From Tepidisphaera sp. (GTDB taxonomy: Bacteria > Planctomycetota > Phycisphaerae > Phycisphaerales > UBA1924), in NCBI GenBank assembly GCA_016124375.1, contig WGNV01000003.1:310001-374000 (forward strand): 64,000 nt of DNA, given 5' to 3'. This document shows, one piece after another, positions 33,101 to 41,085 of the stretch (position 1 is its first letter; each line of letters begins with the position of its first letter). The position numbers were made by a program, and so were the translations under genes. Under the pieces are notes generated by a model that did not search any database, was not told the DNA's origin, and was given only the letters and a program-made list of their open reading frames with translations.

Positions 33101-34546
33101 CTACTTCCCCACGCAAAACCGTGAGAACACCAGGCCCAGCACGTCGTCGGGCGTCACACGCCCCGACAGTTGGCCCAACGCATCCAGCGCGAGCCGCAGT
33201 GCGTGGGCGATGGTCTCGGGCTCGTCGGCGCTGGCCGCGTCGTGCAGGGCGGCGGCTGCGATACGAAGCGTTTCGGCGTGCCTGGGTACCAAGGCCGCGG
33301 CACTCGCGCTGCGCGAGCCGGCGAGACGTTGGATGATCGCGTGACGCAAGGCGTCGAGGCCGTAGCCATCGAGGGCGCACACGGCGAGGTGGGTGTCGGG
33401 GGTCGCGGCGGGTTGATCGGCGAAGGTGCGCACGTGGAGGACGGGAACCGACGAGCCCGAAGCGCGAGCGAGGGTCTCTGTGGTGCGCGAAAGGGAATCG
33501 TCGCGCGTTCGTTTGTCTGGGAGACCCTCGCTGGCGCTTCGGGCTCGTAGGGGCTCGCAGTGAATCACCAGGTCAGCCGCGGCGATCGTCTGGCGGGCGA
33601 GCTCGTCGGCCTGGTGGGCGATGTCGCCCGTGGCGCCCGCGTCGAGCCCGGCGACGTCGGCGAGCCGGACATCGAGATGACGCGAGCCGTCGCTCAGCGA
33701 GAGCGGCTCGATCAGCACGTCGCGCGTGGTGCCGGCGATGGGCGAAGCGACGGCTCGCTCGCGCCCCAGCAGGGCGTTGAAGAGCGTGGACTTGCCGGCG
33801 TTGGGCAGCCCGGCCAGGACGACCAAAGGTTGGGTTGCGACCGGCGCGAGGCCGCCCCCGAGGCGATTGATGTCGCCGATGACGGCGGCGATGCGGCGGC
33901 GCAGGGCGTCGGGCGCGATGGCACGCACGTCTTCCTGATCGGTGAAGTCGATGCCCGCTTCGGTAAGAGCCAGCAGCGTGGCGACCTCCTGGGCGAGGGC
34001 GGCGTAGGCGGCGCCGGTGCGGCCGCTGGAGAGGTCGCGGGCGGCGGCCAGTTCCTCGCGGGTGTTGGCGGCGATGCCAGCGGCCACGCCCTCGGCTTCT
34101 TCGAGCGTCAGGCGGCCATTCAGGTAGGCCCGAGCGCTGAACTCGCCCGGCTCGGCGTGCCGAACGCCTGGGCACGCGAGCACTCGCGACATGACGCGAG
34201 AGGTGATGAGCGGATTGCCCGGGACCAGCAGTTCCAGCGTGTCTTCGCCCGTGAACGATCGCGGCCCGCGCGACCAGATGACGCCCACGGGGAGCAACGG
34301 CTCGGCGGCATACGAGCCCGAAACGCCAGCGAGGGTCTCATTTGCTCGCGTGCGCGATGTTGTCCAAGGCGCGAGCCTCAGGTGCCCCAGCGCACACCCA
34401 CGCTCGCTCGCGAACACCACTTCCTCGACGCCCACGAGCACTTGCCGCGCCACGTCGGGCGCGCCCGGCCCGCTCACGCGCACCAGCGCCCGGGCCGAAG
34501 CGCCCGGCCCGGAGCCGATGGCGGCGATGGTCGAGCCGTCGGACAT
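33101..34546 (-). CDS. mnmE: tRNA modification GTPase MnmE with in-frame repeat insertions
   Basis: With MnmG, forms the 5-carboxymethylaminomethyl group on U34 of tRNAs. 481 residues: N-terminal folate-binding domain (STIAAIGSGPGASALVRVSG-like start, PRSFTGEDTLELLVPGNP about 93-110), helical domain, and G domain with Walker A GLPNAGKST, DxxG as DVAG, and a G4 motif that reads TFAD instead of NKxD. The C-terminus FCVGK carries the essential Cys. Residues 334-365 are encoded by a complete family B palindrome and residues 70-78 by a single family B arm, both in frame. It follows yidC by 36 bases, the classical yidC-mnmE order. No frameshift or stop is seen, so the gene looks functional. Confidence 0.93.
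   Translation of the reverse strand: MSDGSTIAAIGSGPGASARALVRVSGPGAPDVARQVLVGVEEVVFASERGCALGHLRLAPWTTSRTRANETLAGVSGSYAAEPLLPVGVIWSRGPRSFTGEDTLELLVPGNPLITSRVMSRVLACPGVRHAEPGEFSARAYLNGRLTLEEAEGVAAGIAANTREELAAARDLSSGRTGAAYAALAQEVATLLALTEAGIDFTDQEDVRAIAPDALRRRIAAVIGDINRLGGGLAPVATQPLVVLAGLPNAGKSTLFNALLGRERAVASPIAGTTRDVLIEPLSLSDGSRHLDVRLADVAGLDAGATGDIAHQADELARQTIAAADLVIHCEPLRARSASEGLPDKRTRDDSLSRTTETLARASGSSVPVLHVRTFADQPAATPDTHLAVCALDGYGLDALRHAIIQRLAGSRSASAAALVPRHAETLRIAAAALHDAASADEPETIAHALRLALDALGQLSGRVTPDDVLGLVFSRFCVGK
33452..33547. repeat. Complete family B palindrome inside mnmE
   Basis: Arms 33452-33478 and 33521-33547, 27 bases each with one mismatch, spacer 42 bases; total 96 bases, exactly 32 codons of mnmE (residues 334-365, RARSASEGL to ETLARASGS). 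Confidence 0.9.
34313..34339. repeat. Single family B arm inside mnmE
   Basis: 27 bases with one change from the consensus (aaacgcc for aagcgcc), encoding mnmE residues 70-78 (ETLAGVSGS) in the same phase as the other arm. Confidence 0.85.
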
Positions 34547-34582
34547 GCGTGCTGCACCCTCCGTCCGGCTCGGCCAGCGAGC

Positions 34583-36841
34583 CTACTTCTTGCGTGCCTG
34601 CTGGCGGGCGGCTTCGCGCTGCTTTTCTTCGGCCAGGCGCTGCAGCCTCGCGAAGAAGCCTTCTTCCTGCCCCGGCTTGACCCCCGGGCCCACGCGCTGG
34701 GCCTTGCCGGCCCGTCGGGCGTTGCGCTCGGCGCGGATCTTGTCCAGATCGAGCAAGCCATGCTTGTCCATGTGCGAGCGGATGTAGCGGCTCTCCAAGA
34801 TGCCCAGCGTGCTGTTGGTGACAAAGTACAGGGCCAGGCCGCTGGGCGCGTTGTACATCATCAGCGGGAAGCCGATCACCATCATCCCCTTGGTGAGCTT
34901 CATCTGAAACTCCTGCTCGGGGGTCATCGTGCTGGCGCTCTGCGGCGGGGCCAGGTACTTCTGCTGCATGAAGAAGACCACGCCCAGCACCAGCGGCAGG
35001 ATGTTGATCGAGGTGATCTCGCCCAGCAGGGGCAGGTGCACGATCGCGTGCCCGAAATACAGGAATCGATCGGGCTCGGCCAGGTCGCCCAGGAAGTGCC
35101 ACACCAGCGAGTTGTGCGGGAAGACGCTCTGGAAGACGCCGAAGAACGCGGGCTGGTGGCGCAGCTCGACGGCAAAGAACAGCACGGCATAGCAGGCGTA
35201 CCAGATGGGCGACTGCAGCAGCCCGGGCAGGCAGCCCAGGGCGCCGGTGGGGCTGATCCCCTCTTCGCTCCAGAGCTTGCGGACCTCCTGCTGCATCCGC
35301 ACCGGGTCGTCCTTGTACTTTTCCTGAATGATCTTCTGCTTGGGGCCCATCGCCTGCATTTGCTTCCCGAAGCGGGCCATGCGGATCTGGCTCCAGCGCG
35401 TCACCGGGTGCAGGCAGGTGCGCACGCACGCCACCAGCAGGATGATCGCCAGGCTCCAGTCGCGGGTCAGGTAGTCGTGCAGCACGTGCAGCGTGCCCAG
35501 CAGCAGGCGCGTGACCGGCTGGAAGGTGCAGAAGCCGCAGGGCCCGCCCAGGCTGTAGACCACCAGGCCGCCCAGGCCCAGCTTGGAAAGCATGGCGTCG
35601 TTGTTGATGTCCCCGCGGTTCAGCGGCCCGGCGAAGATGCCCATCGACAGGTTCGCGCTGTCGTTCGGGCGGCCCGAGGGCGCGAGCGCGAAGGGCGTGC
35701 TTTCCAGACGCATCGACAGGATCGGGTCCGGGCCGGTCGTCGCCAGCGTCACCCGAGTCACGTGCTGCACCCAGTTGAACTTCAGGTCCGGGTTGGCGGC
35801 CTTGGGATCAATCAGCGGATAGCACGCCGCCCCGAAGTAGCGGTTGGTCATCCCCAGCCAGCTCAGCGCGTAGGAGTTCTTCGTGCTGATGTCGTTGGGC
35901 CACAGCTCGTCCTTGGGCTGCTTGAGGACGCTGGAGCGATAGTCCACAAAGTCGCTCGACACGACGTTGGACTGCGAGGGATCGAACGCGGGCGAGAGCA
36001 GGTATCCGAAACGCACCCGGCGCTTGTCGCCCCCGTACCCCGCGCTGCCCATGTCCAGGTCCACCGGCCCGGTCTGGTACAGGCGCACGCTGATCGGCGT
36101 GCCGCTGAGGTTGAAGATCTTCTGGCTCAGTTCGAGTGTGGGCTCTTTGCTGGCCAGGGTGTAAAGCCGTTCGAGCCGCAGCACCGGGGTGTCGTGATCG
36201 TCCACGATCACCGCCTCAAACGCCCCGGGGGTTTCAAGGGGTCGCCAAAGGTCGCCCGCGCTGTCGGCGTACAGGTTCACAAACTGGGGCTGGTCGCCCG
36301 GAAGCGTGACTTCGAGCGCCAGCGCCGCCATCGGCGTCACGGCCTTGTCGGTGACGTGCTCCTGCTGCACGATGGTGTGCTGGTCGGGCTTTTCCTCGAT
36401 GGAGTCAAAGTGGTTGGCCAGCGCGATCTGGCGAATGCCCGCCCCGGCTGTCGAAAACGTGACCTTGGCCTCGAACGGACCCTTGGGCGTCAAGTCGCCC
36501 AGCTCGACAGGGGTGGTGCCCGCGGGCTGCACCCGGGCGTGCAGCTTGGCCCCCGGGGCAAACTCCGAGGCTTGCTGGCTTTGGGCGCCGGCGGGGGGTG
36601 GGCCGCCGGTCTGGGCGCCGTTCGCGGCTGCCGGTGAGGGCGAAGGGGCCGTCGCGGCGGCGGGAGAGGCGGGTGGCGTGGGCGTCACGCCTGGGCCCGC
36701 GGGCTGAGAGCTGTTCGGGGTCGCCGCCGGGATCGGGGGCGTCTGCGTTCCCTTCAGGGCCAGAAACGCGATCCCGAGCCCGATGCTCAGGATGAACAGA
36801 GGAACGGCCAGGCGGAGCGCGGTATTCGGGGGTTTGGGCAT
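34583..36841 (-). CDS. yidC: Membrane protein insertase YidC
   Basis: 752 residues in the Gram-negative layout: a first membrane helix (residues 8-28, LAVPLFILSIGLGIAFLAL), a Pro/Ala-rich linker, a large periplasmic beta-sandwich domain (about 90-400), and the conserved five-helix core beginning near SLAIILLVACVRTCLHPVTRWSQ, with the conserved Arg in the groove region and the cytoplasmic hairpin MARFGKQMQAMGPKQKIIQEK. Later helices include GCLPGLLQSPIWYACY and a C-terminal basic tail. YidC inserts membrane proteins with or without Sec. The ATG at 36841 is chosen because it directly precedes the first helix. rpmH and rnpA, usual upstream neighbours, are absent. Confidence 0.95.
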   Translation of the reverse strand: MPKPPNTALRLAVPLFILSIGLGIAFLALKGTQTPPIPAATPNSSQPAGPGVTPTPPASPAAATAPSPSPAAANGAQTGGPPPAGAQSQQASEFAPGAKLHARVQPAGTTPVELGDLTPKGPFEAKVTFSTAGAGIRQIALANHFDSIEEKPDQHTIVQQEHVTDKAVTPMAALALEVTLPGDQPQFVNLYADSAGDLWRPLETPGAFEAVIVDDHDTPVLRLERLYTLASKEPTLELSQKIFNLSGTPISVRLYQTGPVDLDMGSAGYGGDKRRVRFGYLLSPAFDPSQSNVVSSDFVDYRSSVLKQPKDELWPNDISTKNSYALSWLGMTNRYFGAACYPLIDPKAANPDLKFNWVQHVTRVTLATTGPDPILSMRLESTPFALAPSGRPNDSANLSMGIFAGPLNRGDINNDAMLSKLGLGGLVVYSLGGPCGFCTFQPVTRLLLGTLHVLHDYLTRDWSLAIILLVACVRTCLHPVTRWSQIRMARFGKQMQAMGPKQKIIQEKYKDDPVRMQQEVRKLWSEEGISPTGALGCLPGLLQSPIWYACYAVLFFAVELRHQPAFFGVFQSVFPHNSLVWHFLGDLAEPDRFLYFGHAIVHLPLLGEITSINILPLVLGVVFFMQQKYLAPPQSASTMTPEQEFQMKLTKGMMVIGFPLMMYNAPSGLALYFVTNSTLGILESRYIRSHMDKHGLLDLDKIRAERNARRAGKAQRVGPGVKPGQEEGFFARLQRLAEEKQREAARQQARKK

Positions 36842-37183
36842 GGTCGATGGCGGGAAGTCCCGCGGCAACCATCGCCACGGCCCGGGCGGCTCTTCTCGGT
36901 CCCGGACGCACAGGATAGGGACGACCGGGGACGGACAACGAAGGACCGGGCCGCAAAGTTGCCGCGTGTCACTGATTCTCCGCGTGGCTCGGGACGCCCG
37001 GTTTGTGGGTTTCTGCCAACTTGCCGCTTCTCGGTTGGCGATTGCGTGAGTAACTCGATCGCCTTGTCGCTTGATACGGACCAACTCGTAGGTTCAAGGC
37101 ATTCAACGGTTTACAGCGAGGGTCGTGTCGGCCCTTCGCCGCTGGACGCCACATGCTCTATGGGTCGCGCGAAGGGGTCAGTC
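36842..37183. other. Divergent intergenic region between yidC and a CTERM gene
   Basis: 342 bases; I see no gene, tRNA or rnpA/rpmH remnant. It must carry promoters for both directions, but no two-box promoter stands out. Confidence 0.4.
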
Positions 37184-37906
37184 ATGAACAATCGCATCTT
37201 TGTTGCCGGTTTGGTCGTGCTGGGCGCGGTAGCCGCGGCTCAGGGGGTCGAGACCATCACGCTCCGCAGCGGCCAAGTTGGCGGCGTTCCGGGTTTGCCC
37301 GGCGGCATCGACGACACGGTCACCTGCAGCACGCCCCCGGGCTCGGGCGCGTTCAGTGCCAGCCCGTTTACCACGGCGGACTTCAACGGGGCCGCGGCCA
37401 ACCCTGCGATCGTCATCCAGCCCGTCGGCGTGTGGCTGCCGGCCCTCACCTACGACCCCCAGGCCCGCTGGATCGGCACGCGGTTCCTGCAAGGATCGCA
37501 GTATGGCGCCCCGGGCAGCACCATCTATCGCGTGCCGTTCAACGTGACCACGGTCGGCATCACCGGGGCCACGCTCGATATCGCTTGGGCGGCCGACGAC
37601 AGCCTGGGCGACCAGGCGTTTGGCGGGGCCAACCCCTTCGGCGCGTACATCCGCGACGCCTTCGGCAACGTGACGGCGCTGCCCCCGGTGAGCGTCGGCA
37701 GCTACGCCACCGAGACTCAGGTGCTGGGGTTGAACATCACGGGGGCCGTGAGCACCGGCGCCAACGAACTGTTCCTGTACAACCGGGACCAGGGATTCTC
37801 GGTGAGCGGGCTGATCTTTGGAGCGACGATCCAGGTGGTGCCCGCGCCGGGGGCGGCCGCGCTGGTGGGGCTCGGCTCGCTGGCGGTGCTTCGCCGTCGC
37901 CGGTGA
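37184..37906 (+). CDS. Secreted protein with VPxPGA-type CTERM sorting tail
   Basis: 240 residues. Signal peptide 1-18 (NNRIFVAGLVVLGAVAAA), then a beta-sandwich-like domain with no recognised family (TITLRSGQVGG... WAADDSLGDQAFGG... NELFLYNRDQGFSVSG), then the sorting tail: VPAPGA, hydrophobic AALVGLGSLAVL, RRRR. The central part, with its paired-strand pattern and an Asn/Gly-rich loop, resembles the jelly-roll of other secreted CTERM proteins. Probably surface-bound. The ribosome binding site aaggggtc lies before the ATG. A terminator hairpin follows. Confidence 0.78.
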   Translation: MNNRIFVAGLVVLGAVAAAQGVETITLRSGQVGGVPGLPGGIDDTVTCSTPPGSGAFSASPFTTADFNGAAANPAIVIQPVGVWLPALTYDPQARWIGTRFLQGSQYGAPGSTIYRVPFNVTTVGITGATLDIAWAADDSLGDQAFGGANPFGAYIRDAFGNVTALPPVSVGSYATETQVLGLNITGAVSTGANELFLYNRDQGFSVSGLIFGATIQVVPAPGAAALVGLGSLAVLRRRR

Positions 37907-37938
37907 TCGCCAGCAACTCGAACATGGAGATGAAGCAA

Positions 37939-37965
37939 AACACCCCGCGCCTGGCGCGGGGTGTT
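37939..37965. terminator. Bidirectional terminator between convergent genes
   Basis: Stem aacaccccgcg / cgcggggtgtt with a five-base loop; plus strand continues ggctg, minus strand continues ttgctt. It serves the CTERM gene (plus) and the prepilin gene (minus). Confidence 0.7.
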
Positions 37966-37991
37966 GGCTGCGCGATATCGAGTGGGCGGGA

Positions 37992-39104
37992 TCAGTTGCC
38001 GGCGAGAATGATGTCGTCGGACTTGGTCATGATGTCGGTGGAGCTCGTCTTTCCGTTGGCGTCCGTCACGAAGTTGTTGCCCGCATCCTTGAAGTTGAGG
38101 CCGAACAGCAGTTGTCCGCTGGACGCGGCGTTCGCAAGTTGGGTCTCCTTCAGGCCCATGTAGTAGAAGTTCTGGCCGGCGCTCTGGAGGATGTAGGAGC
38201 CACGGATCGCGGCCGGCACGATCTGGTCGTAGGGCCCGGCGACGTTGGCGGCCGCGGTGGGGCTGCCGAAGAGCACGCTGAGGTTCTTGACGTAGGACGC
38301 GTTGTCCGGGGTGATGAAGCTGTTGGTGACCTGCAGTTTGCGTTGGTCGCCCACGAAGAGCGTGGCGTTGTTGGCGAGGAACGCGCCGTTGGAGGCCCAG
38401 TAGAAACGGGCGGGCGGGGTGTTGGCCCCGGTCGGAGCGCTGGAGCGTGCCAGCGCGTTGTCGTTGGCGCCGTTCAGACTTTGAATGGTGCCGGTGGCCG
38501 TGGGATCGGCCATCCACATCAGCACGGGCTGACCGAAGGCATCGACGAGTTCGGCGAGCCGGGAGTTGTCGGTCGTGCCGTAGCGCTTGCCGCCGTTGAC
38601 GCCATCCTGCTTCTTGAAGTAGCTGGGCTTGGGCTGGAAGTACTTGGCAAGGTTCTCAGAGGGCATGCCGCTCTGCGAATCGACGCGGACTTTGACGGTC
38701 TTCCCGCTGGTGGGGCCGACGGTGGCGATGTCCGGCCCGGTCGGGTTCTGCTGGTTTGAGACGATGCCCCCGACCAGTTCGAGCATGACGTTCTGCATGG
38801 GGGTGAAGCCGCCCTGAGGCGTGGCGTTCTGAGAGTCACCCAGGTCTCGCGCCGAGAAGTACCCCGGCAGGCGATTCTGATCCTGCTTGAACTGGGCGAT
38901 GGCGTTGGAGACCTCGTTGAACTCGTTGTTGGTGGCGGCCACCTTGGAGGCCCGCCTGGCCACGCTCAGCGCGGGCAGGATGATCGAGATGAGCAGCACG
39001 ATGATGCCGATCACCACGACCAGTTCGATCAGGCTGAACGCCGGGCGCGCAGCCCGGGCCCCGGACCCGAATCGGGCGGAACGATGCGAAGAGGGAGAGT
39101 CCAT
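37992..39104 (-). CDS. Prepilin-like protein
   Basis: 370 residues. After 30 residues of positively charged leader comes the prepilin site RPAFSLIELVVVIGIIVLLI (cleavage before Phe, Glu at mature +5), then a helix with ARRASKVAATNNEFNEVSNAIAQFKQDQNRLPGYF, the classic GspG/pseudopilin helix-and-loop. The rest is a long beta-rich domain ending DDIILAGN. The Gly-rich C-terminal region contains no clear DG motif. The long leader before the cleavage site is unusual. ATG 39104 has agggaga upstream. It belongs to the same wide class as the genes at 26718 and 52147 but is not closely similar to them. Confidence 0.85.
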   Translation of the reverse strand: MDSPSSHRSARFGSGARAARPAFSLIELVVVIGIIVLLISIILPALSVARRASKVAATNNEFNEVSNAIAQFKQDQNRLPGYFSARDLGDSQNATPQGGFTPMQNVMLELVGGIVSNQQNPTGPDIATVGPTSGKTVKVRVDSQSGMPSENLAKYFQPKPSYFKKQDGVNGGKRYGTTDNSRLAELVDAFGQPVLMWMADPTATGTIQSLNGANDNALARSSAPTGANTPPARFYWASNGAFLANNATLFVGDQRKLQVTNSFITPDNASYVKNLSVLFGSPTAAANVAGPYDQIVPAAIRGSYILQSAGQNFYYMGLKETQLANAASSGQLLFGLNFKDAGNNFVTDANGKTSSTDIMTKSDDIILAGN

Positions 39105-39413
39105 GCGGTGTGCTCCGGCAGCTACCCGTGAGCCCAACGCCCCGCGCCGGGGCCGACCCGAGGCGCGACGCTGACACTCTGTTCGGACCTGAGCCCTGCG
39201 GGGTTCCCGCCTTGGCTCCCGGCGCCGACGCCAAAGATTAGCAGTCTGGGCATGGCAGTTACCAAACATCTGCCTGTAATGTTGGAAAATTGTGCCTTTC
39301 CGCGGGTTCGGGCGGCGGGCGGGGGCGCCAGCAAGGGACAGGGGCGAGAAATTTCCCAAACGCCGGGGTTCGGCCATTTGAACCCGAACAGCGGGAGCCG
39401 GATACTTTTCGGA
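39105..39413. other. Divergent intergenic region
   Basis: 309 bases. It holds a GC-rich hairpin (ccccgcgccgggg about 39140), the minus-strand TAATCT box about 39240 that may serve the prepilin gene, and TTGAAC-19-TACTTT (39378-39408) for the plus-strand gene. No coding sequence. Confidence 0.45.
39403..39408 (+). promoter_or_regulatory. -10 box TACTTT of a probable leaderless promoter
   Basis: TACTTT ends five bases before the ATG at 39414; a TTGAAC lies 19 bases upstream of it. Confidence 0.5.
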
Positions 39414-40562
39414 ATGTCCGGTTCGCCACAGCACACGCTCGGGATCGACCAGGCCGCGGCTTCGCTCCGCGCTGGCGGAGTGGTCGTGCTGCCCTCAGAG
39501 ACGATCTACGGGATCTACGCACGCGCCGGGGGCAAGGGGGAAGGGCTTCGGTCGTTGCTCGACATGGAATCTCGCCGCGGCGCCAAGTCTCGCGACTATC
39601 CCTGGACCTGGCACGCCCCCAGTCGCGAGCGGCTGGAAGAGGCCCTGCCTCTGCGCAGCCCGCTCCACAAGCGAGTGGTGCGCGTGCTCATGCCCGGTCC
39701 GGTCAGGCTGCAGATCGAGCACACCGACCACGACATCGATCAGGCGCTGCGCGTGCTGGATGTGGCGCCGGGAATCATCGACGGGGTCTTCCCCGGCGTG
39801 CCGGGACGGGCCCTCGCGGTGCGGGTTCCCGAGCACGAAATCTCGTCGCAGGTGCTGGAGAGGGTGGCGGGCGTGGTGGTGGCGGAATCCGCGGCCGCCC
39901 TCGGCCTGGGTGATGGCGCCTCGCTTCCTCCCGATGTTTCTGAGCGGGCGAACAGCATCGGGATCGGTGCCGTCGTCGACGACGGCCCGACGCGTTACGG
40001 GATGTTTTCCACGCCGATCCGCCTGCTGGCAGGCGGGGGCTATCGCATCATGGCGTCGGGCGCGATCGACGAGCGGGAGGTTCGGCGCCGAATCGAGCGG
40101 CGAATCCTCTTTGTGTGCTCGGGCAACACCTGCCGCAGCCCGGTGGCGGAGGCGATCGCCCGTTCGCTGCTGGCCGAGCGTTCGCTGCCACAGGGGCAGG
40201 CCCCGGTGCCGACCACGGCGTTGAGCGCCGGCACGGCGGCGGCATCCGGACTGGCGATGACCTCCGAATCGGCCCGGGCGCTGGAGGAAATGGGCATCGA
40301 GCCTGGGCGTCATAGCTCGCGCCCGCTGACGCGCGACATGCTGCTGGGTGCCGATTATGTGTTTGCGATGACCCGCCAGCACCAGAAGACCATCGAGATG
40401 ATGAGCGGCTCGCTCGCCAAGGTCGCCCTGCTGGACCCGGGTGGGGCGGAGATCGAAGATCCGATCGGCGGGCCCTTGAAGCAATACCGTGAGATGGCCA
40501 AGGCGGTGCGCCGGGCCATCGAGCGTCGTCTGGCCGAGATTGAAGAAGGAGACATGCAATGA
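39414..40562 (+). CDS. Fusion of a YrdC-like domain and a YwlE-like arginine phosphatase
   Basis: 382 residues in two domains. Residues 10-215 follow the TsaC/YrdC/Sua5 fold (GGVVVLPSETIYGIYA, with PSET and strand patterns), but the substrate-binding KxR and SxN motifs are replaced (ESRRGAKSRDYPWTWH, ESAAALGLG), so threonylcarbamoyl-AMP synthesis is doubtful. Residues 230-375 are a low-molecular-weight phosphatase: signature ILFVCSGNTCRSP with Cys235 and Arg241 and the downstream EDPIG Asp. The CxGNTCRS form with Thr is characteristic of YwlE-type protein-arginine phosphatases. The stop overlaps the rpiB start (ATGA). In Bacillus the Sua5, YwlE and RpiB genes are neighbours, so this fusion fits that cluster. 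Confidence 0.85.
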   Translation: MSGSPQHTLGIDQAAASLRAGGVVVLPSETIYGIYARAGGKGEGLRSLLDMESRRGAKSRDYPWTWHAPSRERLEEALPLRSPLHKRVVRVLMPGPVRLQIEHTDHDIDQALRVLDVAPGIIDGVFPGVPGRALAVRVPEHEISSQVLERVAGVVVAESAAALGLGDGASLPPDVSERANSIGIGAVVDDGPTRYGMFSTPIRLLAGGGYRIMASGAIDEREVRRRIERRILFVCSGNTCRSPVAEAIARSLLAERSLPQGQAPVPTTALSAGTAAASGLAMTSESARALEEMGIEPGRHSSRPLTRDMLLGADYVFAMTRQHQKTIEMMSGSLAKVALLDPGGAEIEDPIGGPLKQYREMAKAVRRAIERRLAEIEEGDMQ

Positions 40563-41023
40563 AGATCGCCCTGAGCGCCGACCATCGCGGGGCCGCGAGC
40601 GTGACGCTGCTGAAGGAAAAACTCACGCGCGAGGGGCACGAGGCGGTGCTGATGGGCGACTGCTCGGGCTCGCCCTGCGACTATCCGGAGCAGGCGTGGA
40701 AAGTGGGCAACGCGGTGGCCCAGGGCCAGGCCGACCTGGGGATTCTCATCTGCGGCACCGGCATCGGCATGTCGATCGCGGCGAACAAGGTGAAGGGCGT
40801 GCGGGCGGCGGTGGTGCACGACGAAATGACCGCACAACTGAGCCGGGCGCACAACAACGCCAACATCTTGTGCGTGTCGGCGGATCTTCTGGGCCAGCGG
40901 CTCATCGAGAGCATCGCCGAGGTGTGGCTGAGGACGCAGTTTGAGGGCGGGCGGCATTCGCGCCGGATTCGCAAGATCGCCGCGATGGAGCAGGGCGTGG
41001 ACCCCGCGACGGTCAACGATTGA
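40559..41023 (+). CDS. rpiB: Ribose 5-phosphate isomerase B
   Basis: 154 residues, type B isomerase of the RpiB/LacAB family, interconverting ribulose and ribose 5-phosphate. Motifs: ALSADHRGAA (3-12), DCSGSPCDYPEQA (32-44), CGTGIGMSIAANKVKGVRAAVVHD (65-88) with the active-site Cys65, ARAHNNANIL-like SRAHNNANIL (93-102), and GGRHSRRI near the end. All catalytic residues are seen. It overlaps the preceding fusion gene by four bases and is followed by dxr, so translation of the three is likely coupled. Confidence 0.96.
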   Translation: MKIALSADHRGAASVTLLKEKLTREGHEAVLMGDCSGSPCDYPEQAWKVGNAVAQGQADLGILICGTGIGMSIAANKVKGVRAAVVHDEMTAQLSRAHNNANILCVSADLLGQRLIESIAEVWLRTQFEGGRHSRRIRKIAAMEQGVDPATVND

Positions 41024-41085
41024 GGCGGCACCGCGCCGGGCGGGTGGCATCAGAGAGCTTCGCACGGCGCTTGCGGGAGAACTCC

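Noticed and set aside
33101-34546. mnmE as a pseudogene disrupted by repeats
   Set aside because: Both insertions keep the frame, all G-domain landmarks except G4 are normal, and the essential C-terminal FCVGK is intact.
33560-36637. A 1025-residue open frame on the plus strand opposite yidC and mnmE
   Set aside because: It is antisense to two clear genes; its His/Gln/Arg/Gly-rich translation is what high-GC DNA gives in the complementary frame.
36842-37183. rnpA or rpmH upstream of yidC
   Set aside because: No basic small reading frame and no L34-like sequence on the minus strand, although the gene order made me look.
39414-40562. A functional Sua5/TsaC
   Set aside because: The KxR and SxN substrate motifs are not where the family has them; I call only the fold.
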